Assembly: GCF_027912455.1 (NCBI RefSeq)
Contig: NZ_CP115446.1
Span: 1,325,501-1,389,500 of the forward strand
DNA: 64,000 nt
Direction of reading: 5' to 3'
Source: Aurantiacibacter sp. MUD61
GTDB taxonomy: Bacteria; Pseudomonadota; Alphaproteobacteria; Sphingomonadales; Sphingomonadaceae
The position numbers and the translations under genes are program-made. The notes under the pieces were generated by a model, which saw only the letters and a program-made list of their open reading frames with translations, searched no databases and was not told where the DNA came from. Below, in pieces: positions 15,733 through 23,923 of the stretch. How positions within the stretch are numbered: position 1 is the first letter of the stretch; each line of letters opens with the position of its first letter.

Positions 15733-16443
15733 ATGAGCAGCATCCGCAACATCGTGATCCTGACAGGCGCAGGGATTTCCGCCGAAAGCGGTCTCAAGAC
15801 GTTCCGCGCAGAAGACGGTCTTTGGGAAAACCATCCCGTGGAACAGGTCGCCACGCCGGAGGGATTCGCCCGCGATCCCGATCTCGTCCAGCGCTTCTAT
15901 GACGAACGGCGCGCCAATGTGCTCGCCGCGCAGCCCAACGCCGCGCACGAATCCCTCGGGCGGCTCGAGGCGGAGTTCGATGGCGAAGTGCTCCTCGTCA
16001 CCCAGAATATCGACGATCTGCACGAACGCGGCGGGGCGCGAAACACGCTCCATATGCATGGCGAAGTGCTCTCGGCATGGTGCCGCGCTTGCGATGTCCG
16101 GCACAAGTGGGAAGGGACATTGCGCGACGGACCGGATTGCCCCGCCTGCGGAAAAGCGAGCATGCGCCCTGACATCGTCTGGTTCGGTGAAATGCCGTAT
16201 CAGATGGATCGCATCTTCGCCGCGATCGCGCAGGCCGACCTGTTCGTCAGCATTGGCACCAGCGGCGCCGTCTATCCGGCGGCAGGCTTCGTGCAAGAGG
16301 CGAACCGCGCAGGAGCGCGCACGCTGGAACTCAATCTGGAACGCAGCGCCGGATCGCACTTCTTCGACGAAACAAGGCTCGGCCCGGCGAGCGAGCTGGT
16401 CCCGGAATGGGTGGAGGAGCTATTGGCGGACAGCCCCACTTGA
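15733..16443 (+). CDS. cobB: NAD-dependent protein deacylase (sirtuin, CobB-like)
   Basis: The 236-residue sirtuin removes acyl groups from protein lysines using NAD+. Visible motifs are GAGISAESGLKTFR (NAD binding), TQNIDDLHERGG, catalytic His in LHMHGE, and a four-Cys zinc site (CRAC and CPAC). The YDER segment in RFYDERRANV carries the Tyr-x-x-Arg pair that marks desuccinylase-capable sirtuins such as SIRT5 and E. coli CobB, so the enzyme may prefer acidic acyl groups. The start may instead be the ATG at 15724; neither has a strong Shine-Dalgarno. Confidence 0.93.
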   Translation: MSSIRNIVILTGAGISAESGLKTFRAEDGLWENHPVEQVATPEGFARDPDLVQRFYDERRANVLAAQPNAAHESLGRLEAEFDGEVLLVTQNIDDLHERGGARNTLHMHGEVLSAWCRACDVRHKWEGTLRDGPDCPACGKASMRPDIVWFGEMPYQMDRIFAAIAQADLFVSIGTSGAVYPAAGFVQEANRAGARTLELNLERSAGSHFFDETRLGPASELVPEWVEELLADSPT

Positions 16444-16473
16444 GCTGCCCGCCAATCGCTTGCGTCGTAGCTG

Positions 16474-16941
16474 TTATTCGGCGCCCAGCATGTTGATTTC
16501 GCGCAGCAAATACACGCCCTGTATTTCGCGAATTTCATTATACAGATTGATCACGGTTTCATTCGCTTGGTCCATATTGGCCTCACCCCAAGCTGCCATG
16601 AACTCGTCATAACGTTCGCGCGAAGGCTGCATGTTCTCGCCCGGAAAGGTGATAACCAGCATCAGGTGAAAGGATCCGCCAGAAGGCGCCATATTGGAGT
16701 AGATCCCGTAATCGACGATGTGGCCAAGTTCTTTCGCCACTTCGTTGCCCGCAACCCATGTAGAGTTCAGGCCTTCGAGATAGGTTTCCAATTGCCCGGG
16801 CTCGATGCGGACGGTGGTCAGCTCGACCACATTCTCCGAATATTCGTAATCCTCGTACTCACGCACCTGTGCCGCAGCCGGCGCACTGATTGCGGTCACC
16901 GCGAGCGCAGCAGCCATAGTAGCAAGAGTTAGTTTTTTCAT
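16474..16941 (-). CDS. Hypothetical exported protein
   Basis: The ATG at 16941 follows GGGGGGAAAT. The product begins with a strong signal peptide (MKKLTLATMAAALAVTAISAPAAAQ). The mature 130 residues contain an acidic, Tyr-rich start (REYEDYEYSENVVELTTVRIEPG) and a domain running to INLYNEIREIQGVYLLREIN. This looks like an NIPSNAP- or dimeric alpha-beta-barrel-like periplasmic protein, but that is a guess from the pattern VRIEPGQLETYLEGLNSTW. No catalytic motif is visible. It is convergent with the sirtuin gene. Confidence 0.6.
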   Translation of the reverse strand: MKKLTLATMAAALAVTAISAPAAAQVREYEDYEYSENVVELTTVRIEPGQLETYLEGLNSTWVAGNEVAKELGHIVDYGIYSNMAPSGGSFHLMLVITFPGENMQPSRERYDEFMAAWGEANMDQANETVINLYNEIREIQGVYLLREINMLGAE

Positions 16942-17061
16942 ATTTCCCCCCATAGGTTCGGACGCGCGTAATCGCGCAGGATTAACCAATGGGCGAGCGA
17001 CCCTCCCCCTCACGAAGGTCGCCTAATGGTGGACACTTTATGAAGTTCGAGCGCGTTTGAG

Positions 17062-17856
17062 TCAATCGCGGTGGCTTGGATTGCACCCCCTGCACTCCGG
17101 ATCCTTGGCAATCGTGATAGGCCGCATGCCGGGTTTCATCCCGTCCATCAGCTGTAGTGTACCCCAGGCGGGATCGCCCATGTTCGCAGCCTTGCTCACC
17201 AGAATGCGCACGGCCTGCATCGCAGCGAACGTACCGACCCAGCCGACCATTGCTCCGAGCACGCCGTCTTCGGCGCAGGTGTCGCAATCCTCCGCATCAA
17301 AGGCATCTCCGACGAAGCAACGGTAGCAGGGCTCACCTTCAAGGTGCCCCTGGAAGGCTGCGACCTGACCCTGAAAGCGGCCCACGGCGGCGGAGAGCAG
17401 CGGGATTTTCGCGTGGACGCATGTGTCGGATACGGCGAGGCGGGTGGCGAAATTGTCCGTTCCGTCAATGACAAGATCGGCGTCGCCGAACAGCCTCTCC
17501 GCATTTTCTGCGACTATGCGCTGGTCGTGAATCTCGACGCTCAGCTTGTCATCGAAATTGGCCAGCCACCGGCGTGCCGAAACGGCTTTGCCATGGCCTA
17601 TATCGCGCGTTGTATAGATGGTCTGGCGTTGGAGGTTGCTCGCCTCCACATCGCCATCATCGACCAGAGTGAAGCGCCCCACGCCTGCTCCTGCAAGATA
17701 TTGCAGTACTGGAGCACCGATGCCGCCGAGCCCGATGAGCGCGACATGGCTGCGCGACAAGGCCATCTGCCCCGCGCCGCCCAGTTCGGGCAGGACGATA
17801 TGCCGCGCGAAGCGATCGATCCGTTCTTGCGACAGGGGGTGGGGTGGTTCGTCCAT
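17062..17856 (-). CDS. HesA/MoeB/ThiF family adenylyltransferase
   Basis: The 264-residue E1-like enzyme adenylates the C-terminus of a ubiquitin-like sulfur carrier (MoaD or ThiS type). Motifs are the start SQERIDRFARHIVLPELGGAGQ, nucleotide loop IGLGGIGAPVLQYLAGAGVG, DDGDVEASNLQRQ, the GTDNFATRLAVSD block, and two zinc CxxC pairs (CYRC and CRGC). A catalytic Cys for thioester formation is not obvious, since CDTCAED is the only other Cys group. Whether it serves molybdopterin or thiamine synthesis cannot be decided here. The start is the ATG at 17856. Confidence 0.88.
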   Translation of the reverse strand: MDEPPHPLSQERIDRFARHIVLPELGGAGQMALSRSHVALIGLGGIGAPVLQYLAGAGVGRFTLVDDGDVEASNLQRQTIYTTRDIGHGKAVSARRWLANFDDKLSVEIHDQRIVAENAERLFGDADLVIDGTDNFATRLAVSDTCVHAKIPLLSAAVGRFQGQVAAFQGHLEGEPCYRCFVGDAFDAEDCDTCAEDGVLGAMVGWVGTFAAMQAVRILVSKAANMGDPAWGTLQLMDGMKPGMRPITIAKDPECRGCNPSHRD

Positions 17857-17925
17857 GCGCGCCTGTTGGCATTGGCGGGGCGCAGTGTCGACACTTTTGC
17901 TCAAGCCCGTCTGGAAGACGCGCAC

Positions 17926-17949
17926 AAAAAAGCCGGCACTGTGGCCGGC
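17926..17949 (-). terminator. Rho-independent terminator
   Basis: GCCGGC and GCCGGC form a 6-bp stem with a 6-base loop, followed on the minus strand by TTTTTT. It lies 26 bases after the stop of the 70-residue gene. Confidence 0.7.
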
Positions 17950-17974
17950 CTTTCTGGATAAGTTTCGCGCTTGC

Positions 17975-18187
17975 CTAGACGGGCGCTTTATCAAGCCGCT
18001 GCTCGTCTTGGCGTAGGCGCGGCTTTTCCTCCCGCTCCTCTTCGAGGCGCTGCTCCTGCAGGCGCTCTTCCGGGTGGATGTCGTTATTCTCCGGCAGCTT
18101 GCGCTTCATCTTGCGATACTGCTGCACGCCCACGGCGGCACCTGCGCCAAGCGTCATGAGGGAAAGTGCAATAAGTGGACCAGCCAT
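17975..18187 (-). CDS. Small membrane protein with charged tail (70 aa)
   Basis: The N-terminal 20 residues (MAGPLIALSLMTLGAGAAVG) form a membrane segment or uncleaved signal. The rest is a highly charged, coiled-coil-like tail rich in Glu, Arg and Lys (RLQEQRLEEEREEKPR). AGGAG stands 7-8 bases before the ATG, and a terminator follows, so this is a stand-alone expressed gene. I do not recognise the family. Confidence 0.7.
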   Translation of the reverse strand: MAGPLIALSLMTLGAGAAVGVQQYRKMKRKLPENNDIHPEERLQEQRLEEEREEKPRLRQDEQRLDKAPV

Positions 18188-18290
18188 GTTAAATCTCCTG
18201 TAGTTATCGATTTAATCGATCAGGAGGTGCCTCGTTCCGAACCCAGCATCGCTATCACGACCAAGCGTTGCCGGAACGCGGCAGGGCACA

Positions 18291-18398
18291 TTATCCAAGC
18301 AAAAACCGAGTCTTAAGTCTGTATCCAACCCAGCGGACGCGCATGTGCGCAAGGCTGTGCATAGCCCTGTGCAAATGCCGTCGATTTGCGGTGGATAG
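18291..18398. other. Cluster of degenerate DnaA-box-like nonamers
   Basis: Between dnaA and the 70-residue gene are five words close to TTATNCACA: TTATCCAAG (18291), GTATCCAAC (18321), TGTGCATAG (18356), TGTGCAAAT (18368) and GGTGGATAG (18390); the last three are in reverse orientation. TGTGCATAG differs at one defined position and the others at two or more. The upstream stretch 18195-18220 is AT-rich. This could be an origin or autoregulatory site, or chance. Confidence 0.3.
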
Positions 18399-18444
18399 GC
18401 TGTGGTCCGGCGACGCAGGCAGGCCGCGCCGCCGGTAACCGGTC

Positions 18445-19848
18445 TCAGCTTTCGAGCTGGCGCAGCAGGCTGCGCACATCGCCGTCCATATCGGCATCAC
18501 GCTCGCGCAGGTCCTCGATCAGGCGCACGGCGTGGATCACGGTCGAGTGATCGCGGCCACCGAATTTGCGACCGATTTCAGGATAGCTGCGCGGCGTTAG
18601 CACCTTGGCGAGATACATGGCCACCTGGCGCGGACGCACCACGGCGCGTGCACGGCGCTTGCTGCTCATTTCGCTGCGGTCGATGCGGTAGAATTGGCAT
18701 ACGGTGCGCTGGATCTCGTCAATCGTGATGCGGCGGCGATTGGCCGAAAGGATATCGGTCAGCTGCTCTTCGGCGAGCTGGAGCGACACTTCCTGCCCCG
18801 TCAGCTGTGCGTAAGCGATCAGCTTGTTGAGGCCGCCAACCAGTTCACGCACATTGCGCGACACAGTGCGGGCGAGGAAATCGATCACATCGGCGGGCAC
18901 TTCGAGCGGCGCGAAACGCGTGAGCTTGGATTCAAGGATCGCGCGGCGCAGTTCGATATCGGCAGGCTGGATGTCGGCGACAAGGCCCATCGACAGGCGG
19001 CTGAGCAGGCGCGGTTCGACACCGTCGAGCGCCTGCGGCGCGCGATCGGCGGCGAACACCAGTCGCTTGCCTTCGGCGAGCAGCGCATCGATCGTGTAGA
19101 GCAATTCTTCCTGCGCGGCGGCCTTGCCGATGATGAACTGGATGTCGTCCACCAGCAGCAGGTCAAACGCGCGCAGGCGGCCTTTGAACTCGATCATCTC
19201 GTTCGACTTCAGCGCCTGGACGAATTCCACCATGAAGCGTTCTGCGCTGCAGTAGAAGATGCGGGCGCGGGGGAAGGCCTGCAGGTAGCTGTGGCCGATG
19301 GCGTGCAACAGGTGAGTCTTGCCCTGGCCTGTCGCGGCCTTGAGGTAGAGCGGGCTGAACTGCGGCTTCTCGGCCTTGGACATGCGCTCTGCGGCATTCT
19401 TGGCGAGCACATTGGTGCTGCCGGTCACGAAAGCGGCAAAGGTCTGGCTCGGGTCGAGGCCGACCGAGCTGGTGAAGCCGTCATCGCCGATCGATTCCAT
19501 CGCCAGCGTCGCGTCATTGGCGGCGCGGTGGCCAAAGCCGTCATCCCCGCGCAGATCGAAATCGGCGATCTTGCGGCGGCCAGGATGCACTTCGACCTTT
19601 ACGTGACGAACTTCGCCGCGGGCGATCTTCCAAGCGAGTGACAAGCGGTCGTGATAGCGATCGCGCACCCAATTGGCGGAAAATTCGGTCGGCAGGAAAA
19701 GCTGCAGCGTGCCGCTTTCCTTGTCGATCTTGCCCAGCTGGATCGGCTTGATCCATTGGGTGAAAAGCTGGTGACCAAGATCCTTGCGTAGGCCCTGGCT
19801 GATATCTGCCCAATCGGCGGCCAGGTCTACTGCTTCGTGATCTTCCAT
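18445..19848 (-). CDS. dnaA: Chromosomal replication initiator protein DnaA
   Basis: The 467-residue AAA+ protein binds DnaA boxes and opens the origin. Domain I is at the N-terminus (ADISQGLRKDLGHQLFTQWIKPIQ). The AAA+ core has Walker A AATGQGKT, Walker B LLLVDDIQFI and sensor regions. Domain IV carries the DnaA signature GGRDHSTVIHAVRLIEDL. The first Gly of Walker A is replaced by Ala, unlike the usual GGxGxGKT. The ATG at 19848 follows TTGAGGACAAT; a start at 19914 would add an implausible extension. The linker after domain I is short and contains RGDDGFGHRAAN. Confidence 0.97.
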   Translation of the reverse strand: MEDHEAVDLAADWADISQGLRKDLGHQLFTQWIKPIQLGKIDKESGTLQLFLPTEFSANWVRDRYHDRLSLAWKIARGEVRHVKVEVHPGRRKIADFDLRGDDGFGHRAANDATLAMESIGDDGFTSSVGLDPSQTFAAFVTGSTNVLAKNAAERMSKAEKPQFSPLYLKAATGQGKTHLLHAIGHSYLQAFPRARIFYCSAERFMVEFVQALKSNEMIEFKGRLRAFDLLLVDDIQFIIGKAAAQEELLYTIDALLAEGKRLVFAADRAPQALDGVEPRLLSRLSMGLVADIQPADIELRRAILESKLTRFAPLEVPADVIDFLARTVSRNVRELVGGLNKLIAYAQLTGQEVSLQLAEEQLTDILSANRRRITIDEIQRTVCQFYRIDRSEMSSKRRARAVVRPRQVAMYLAKVLTPRSYPEIGRKFGGRDHSTVIHAVRLIEDLRERDADMDGDVRSLLRQLES

Positions 19849-20369
19849 ATTGTCCTCAACCGCTGTTTTTTTGGTGGCTCCAGAACGCCCGCTGTGCGGC
19901 CCCATTCTTATCATCTTGTGAACCCCGTCCCAATTATCGTGCGCCTTTGAAGGCTGCCCCTCTCATCGACGACACAGGCACAACTTCCCCAACCTGAAAC
20001 CCGAGTATGGGAGCTTCAGAACCTTTGTCGTCGATAACTAAATATTTGCCGGCTGCGGTGCGATGCGCCGCGTCCAGAACCCTGTTATGAACGTCTCACG
20101 CCGGGGGGCAAGAGTGTGGTGACAAATTTATTAAAATATAGGTTCTTGACTCGCCTGTAAGCCGCAGCCTTCCGTTCAAGTCGCTGATTTCCCACAATAG
20201 TTATGTGACAGTCTCGCGAATCGCGGGAATCCCTAGATTTCTTGGAAGCGCTCTCGGGCAAGTTCGCAGGCGCAAAAAAAGAGGCCCGGGAAAACCCCGA
20301 GCCTCGTTCTGATTTCGTTCCGTTCTGACGAGCCGACTGCGCGCGAATCGCAGCCGCCGTGTCAGCGAA
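19849..20369. other. 520-base rpsT-dnaA intergenic region
   Basis: No credible gene is seen. It contains the rpsT terminator at 20274-20305 and an AT-rich block at about 20121-20152 (AAATTTATTAAAATATA), which may hold the dnaA promoter. I found no good match to a DnaA box. The length suggests a long dnaA leader or regulatory region. Confidence 0.4.
20274..20305 (-). terminator. Rho-independent terminator of rpsT
   Basis: GAGGC and GCCTC close a stem continued by CGGG/CCCG around a TTTT-containing loop, followed on the minus strand by seven T residues. Confidence 0.8.
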
Positions 20370-20630
20370 TCAGAGAGCGGCGACGCGCTTCGAAAGCCGG
20401 CTCATTTTACGAGCGGCCGTGTTCTTGTGCATCACGCCGCGCGCAACACCGCGAGCGATTTCCGGCTGCGCAGCGCGCAGTGCTTCTTCAGCCGACTTCT
20501 TGTCGCCTTCGGAAACGGCCACTTCGACCTTTTTCACGAAGCCACGGATGCGGCTCTTGCGGGCACCGTTGATCTCGGCGCGGGTATTGTTGCGACGAAT
20601 GCGCTTCTTGGCTTGCGGCGTATTGGCCAT
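20370..20630 (-). CDS. rpsT: 30S ribosomal protein S20
   Basis: The 86-residue basic protein starts [21 protein letters not shown], continues with [15 protein letters not shown] and ends [12 protein letters not shown], all characteristic of S20. It is a primary 16S rRNA-binding protein. The start at 20630 is supported by the invariant MANxxxAKKR beginning. It sits between mutM and dnaA on the same strand, an order common in alphaproteobacteria. Confidence 0.97.
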   Translation of the reverse strand: MANTPQAKKRIRRNNTRAEINGARKSRIRGFVKKVEVAVSEGDKKSAEEALRAAQPEIARGVARGVMHKNTAARKMSRLSKRVAAL

Positions 20631-20759
20631 GTATAAATCCTGTATCTCAGCCGTCCGCGAACGGCCGGTCCATTGTCTCGTTAGAATCGGTAAAAGGGCG
20701 CAAAAAGCGCCGCATCGGCGGGGCATTTAGTGTCGCGAAGCGCTCAGGTCAAGGATTCG

Positions 20760-21575
20760 CTACGTTTGGCATTTCGGACAATACCACGTGCTGCGCCCGC
20801 CCTGCACGACCCGCCTGATAATTCCGCCGTCCCCGCGCACGCAGGGCTCGCCTTCGCGTCCGTATACCTGAAAGCGCGTGGCGAAGTAGCCGAGTTCTCC
20901 ATCGGGGCGGGCGTAGTCGCGCAAGGTGGAGCCGCCATCGGTAATCGATTGGGTGAGCACATCCCTGATCGCGGGCACCAGCTTTTCCAATGCCGGCCGG
21001 AACACACGTCCGCCAGCCTTGCGCGGATTGATACCGGCGCGAAACAGCGCCTCGCACACATATATATTGCCGAGCCCTGCTACCACGTGCTGATCGAGCA
21101 GCAGCAGCTTGATCGCCTGTTTCCGGCCGCTGATCGCTGCGCGCAGATGCTCGACCGTCAGATCATCGCTCAGCGGCTCCGGGCCCATAGCTGCAAAGGC
21201 GGGCCATTGCTGGAGCGCTGGCGTGTCGACGAGATCGACATAGCCGAACCGTCTCGGATCATTGAGTGCGAAGCGATTGCGCGCGGTCTCTATAACAAGG
21301 TGATCGTGCTTCTCATCGGCTTCGGGATCGATCCGCCATCGTCCGCTCATGCCGAGATGAAAGATAAGCGTGCTGTCCCGGTCCGTATGAATAAGGCCGT
21401 ATTTGGCGCGGCGTCCAAGGCTGCTCACTCTCGCGCCGGTGAGCGATTGAACCAGTCCTTGCGGGAAGGGAAAGCGCATGTCCGGACGATTGAGTTGGAC
21501 GCGCGTGATCCGCTCGCCATCCATAAAACGCGCCAATCCGCGCACGGTTGTCTCGACTTCTGGCAATTCCGGCAT
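20760..21575 (-). CDS. mutM: Formamidopyrimidine-DNA glycosylase (Fpg/MutM)
   Basis: The 271-residue enzyme removes oxidised purines such as 8-oxoguanine. The start MPELPEVET places catalytic Pro2 and Glu3. Lys in the RRAKYGLIHTD loop and the QAIKLLLLDQHVVAGLGNIYVCEALF helix-two-turn-helix fit the family. The C-terminal zinc finger is unusual: it reads CVRGDGGII...YCPKC, so the second of the four usual Cys is absent. Reading on into 21611 adds 12 residues and would remove the N-terminal catalytic Pro, so 21575 is the start. Confidence 0.95.
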   Translation of the reverse strand: MPELPEVETTVRGLARFMDGERITRVQLNRPDMRFPFPQGLVQSLTGARVSSLGRRAKYGLIHTDRDSTLIFHLGMSGRWRIDPEADEKHDHLVIETARNRFALNDPRRFGYVDLVDTPALQQWPAFAAMGPEPLSDDLTVEHLRAAISGRKQAIKLLLLDQHVVAGLGNIYVCEALFRAGINPRKAGGRVFRPALEKLVPAIRDVLTQSITDGGSTLRDYARPDGELGYFATRFQVYGREGEPCVRGDGGIIRRVVQGGRSTWYCPKCQT

Positions 21576-21631
21576 GGCTACAGCCTTTAACACCCTTTGC
21601 GCGGGGCACAATTGCCCCTAAGTGAGCGGCC

Positions 21632-22363
21632 ATGAGTGAAAAGGTATCCTTCGGCTACGAAGACGTGGCGCCCGATGAGAAGACTGCGCGCGTGGGCGGG
21701 GTCTTTTCCAATGTCGCGGCCAAATATGACATCATGAACGATGCCATGTCGGGCGGGATGCATCGGCTTTGGAAGGACAAATTCGTCAGCCGCGTGAAAC
21801 CGCAGCCGGGCGAGGCGATTCTCGATATGGCCGGCGGCACGGGTGATATTGCCTTCCGCATGGCAGATCGCGGCGCAGATGTGGTGGTTGCCGACATCAA
21901 TCAGGACATGCTTGATGTCGGGATCGAACGGGCGATGGATCGCGGGATCGATGGCTTGTCGTGGTCCTGTCAGAACGCCGAAGAGCTCACCTATCCCGAT
22001 CGCCAGTTTGATGCCTACACCATCGTTTTCGGCATTCGGAACGTCACCTATATCGAAAAGGCGCTGGCCGAAGCACACCGCGTGCTGAAATTTGGCGGAC
22101 GCTTCTTCTGCATGGAATTCAGCAACACCGAATGGAGCGGCTTCAAGGAAGTCTACGATCTCTATTCTCACAGGCTGATGCCGCAGATCGGCAAGGCGAT
22201 CGCCAATGACGAGGACAGCTATCGCTACCTTGCCGAAAGCATCCGCCGCTTTCCCAAGCCGCCCGAATTCGAAGCGATGATCCAGCGAGCCGGTTTCGCG
22301 CATACGAAGGTTGAGAGCATTCTTGGCGGCGCGGTAAATATCCATTCCGGGTGGAAGATTTAA
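21632..22363 (+). CDS. ubiE: Ubiquinone/menaquinone biosynthesis C-methyltransferase UbiE
   Basis: The 243-residue SAM-dependent methyltransferase acts on the quinone ring in ubiquinone synthesis. The SAM motif I is ILDMAGGTGDIAFRMADRG, and the UbiE patterns YDIMNDAMSGGMHRLWKDKFV, YTIVFGIRNVTYIEKALAEAHRVLKFGGRF and the C-terminal GGAVNIHSGWKI are present. It is divergent from mutM with a 56-base promoter region and starts an operon with ubiB, whose GTG lies four bases after the stop. Confidence 0.96.
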   Translation: MSEKVSFGYEDVAPDEKTARVGGVFSNVAAKYDIMNDAMSGGMHRLWKDKFVSRVKPQPGEAILDMAGGTGDIAFRMADRGADVVVADINQDMLDVGIERAMDRGIDGLSWSCQNAEELTYPDRQFDAYTIVFGIRNVTYIEKALAEAHRVLKFGGRFFCMEFSNTEWSGFKEVYDLYSHRLMPQIGKAIANDEDSYRYLAESIRRFPKPPEFEAMIQRAGFAHTKVESILGGAVNIHSGWKI

Positions 22364-22366
22364 CGC

Positions 22367-23923
22367 GTGACGCGGCCTTCGACCCATATCTGGCGGCTTC
22401 TCAAATGGGGCCGGACGCTGGCGCGGCATGGCGCGCTGCGGGGGATCGAGCGCGATCCCAACACGCCTGCCCCTGTCAAACGCTTGGTGCGGATCGCCCG
22501 TTTCGGCACCATCCAGCCGCGTGAACCCGACTATGCCGGAGCATTCCGTGCTGTAGGGCCGGCGGCGATCAAGCTCGGGCAATCCCTGGCGACGCGCCCC
22601 GATCTTGTGGGCGATGAAGCGGCGCATAATCTGCTCAGCCTGCAGGACAATCTGCCGCCCGTTCCCTTTGCAGAGATCAAGCGCCATATTGAAGCGAGCT
22701 TTGAACGGCCGCTCGAAGAACTCTTCAGCCATGTCGATCCTGATCCCGTAGGTGCCGCCAGCATCGCGCAGGTGCACAAGGGCATCACGACCGAAGGCCG
22801 CGAAGTCGCGATCAAGGTGCTGCGCCCCGGCATTCGTGAGAAATTCGCCGAGGACCTCGCGACCTATGAATGGGCCGCTGCGCATCTCGAGGCGCTTGGC
22901 GGAGAAGCATCGCGCCTTCGCCCGCGCCTGACCATTGCCAATTTCAAACGCTGGACCAATCGCGAGCTCGACTTGCGGCGCGAGGCGGCTTCGGCTTCGG
23001 AACTAGCCGAGGCGATGCGCGGGATCGAGCGCTATCATATTCCCGACATCGACTGGGATCGCACCAATGGCCGGGTGATGACCATCGAGTGGGTCGACGG
23101 GATCAAGATTTCCAATCGCGACGCGCTGGTTGCGGCGGGCCACGATCTGCCTGAACTCGCCAATCGGCTGGTGCTCGCTTTCCTGACGCAGGCGATTGCG
23201 GGCGGTTTCTTCCACGCCGACATGCACCAGGGCAATCTGTTCGTGAAGGATGATGGCACCATCGTTGCCATCGACTTCGGGATCATGGGGCGCATCGATA
23301 CGCAGGCACGGCAGTGGCTGGCGGAAATTCTCTACGGCCTCATCACAGGCGATTACAAACGCGTCGCCGAAATCCATTTCGAGGCGCAATATGTGCCGAG
23401 CTATCACGATGTCGGCGAATTCGCGACCGCGCTGCGCGCCGTGGGTGAACCGATGCGCGGCAAACCGGTGAGCGAGCTTTCGGTCGGGCAGATGCTCGAC
23501 GGGCTGTTCGCCATTACGCGCGATTTCGACATGCAGACACAGCCGCACTTGCTGCTGCTGCAAAAGACCATGGTGATGGTCGAAGGTATCGCCACCCAGC
23601 TCGATCCTGCAATCAACATGTGGGAGACGTCTGCACCCTATGTCCGCAGCTGGATGCGTGACGAGCTTGGGCCGGAAGCGGCGATTGCCGATCGCATTCG
23701 CCACGATACCGAGACATTGCTGCGGGTGCCGCAGCTCATCCGCCGGCTGGAAGAGAAATTCCCGCCCAAGGGCGGCGCGCCCGAACAGCCGCCGCTCGAC
23801 GACGTGGAGCTCATCTGGGATCGCCGCGAAAGACAGGGTCGCGGCTGGCTCGGCTATATAATGGCGGCGCTTGTGGGAGGCGCCTTGGTGTTCGGGGGCA
23901 TTGAAACAGGGTGGCTAGGCTAA
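22367..23923 (+). CDS. ubiB: UbiB-type atypical kinase/ATPase (2-polyprenylphenol 6-hydroxylase accessory)
   Basis: The 518-residue protein belongs to the ABC1/ADCK family of atypical kinase-like ATPases needed for ubiquinone synthesis. The KxGQ region is GPAAIKLGQSLATRPDLV; then the Ala-rich loop DPVGAASIAQVHKG, REVAIKVLRPG Lys, catalytic segment GGFFHADMHQGNLFV, and DFG-like VAIDFGIMGRI. C-terminal hydrophobic residues (GWLGYIMAALVGGALVFGGI) form a membrane anchor. The GTG start four bases after ubiE supports co-transcription. Confidence 0.95.
   Translation: MTRPSTHIWRLLKWGRTLARHGALRGIERDPNTPAPVKRLVRIARFGTIQPREPDYAGAFRAVGPAAIKLGQSLATRPDLVGDEAAHNLLSLQDNLPPVPFAEIKRHIEASFERPLEELFSHVDPDPVGAASIAQVHKGITTEGREVAIKVLRPGIREKFAEDLATYEWAAAHLEALGGEASRLRPRLTIANFKRWTNRELDLRREAASASELAEAMRGIERYHIPDIDWDRTNGRVMTIEWVDGIKISNRDALVAAGHDLPELANRLVLAFLTQAIAGGFFHADMHQGNLFVKDDGTIVAIDFGIMGRIDTQARQWLAEILYGLITGDYKRVAEIHFEAQYVPSYHDVGEFATALRAVGEPMRGKPVSELSVGQMLDGLFAITRDFDMQTQPHLLLLQKTMVMVEGIATQLDPAINMWETSAPYVRSWMRDELGPEAAIADRIRHDTETLLRVPQLIRRLEEKFPPKGGAPEQPPLDDVELIWDRRERQGRGWLGYIMAALVGGALVFGGIETGWLG

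Noticed and set aside
19849..20369. Replication origin in the rpsT-dnaA gap
   Set aside because: It is AT-rich in one block, but no near-consensus DnaA box was found, so I list it only as a regulatory gap.
20520..20570. Repeat-like GAAGCC..GGATGCGGC word inside rpsT
   Set aside because: It resembles the rpmH-rnpA hairpin unit, but here it encodes conserved S20 residues (RIRGF) and has no full hairpin.
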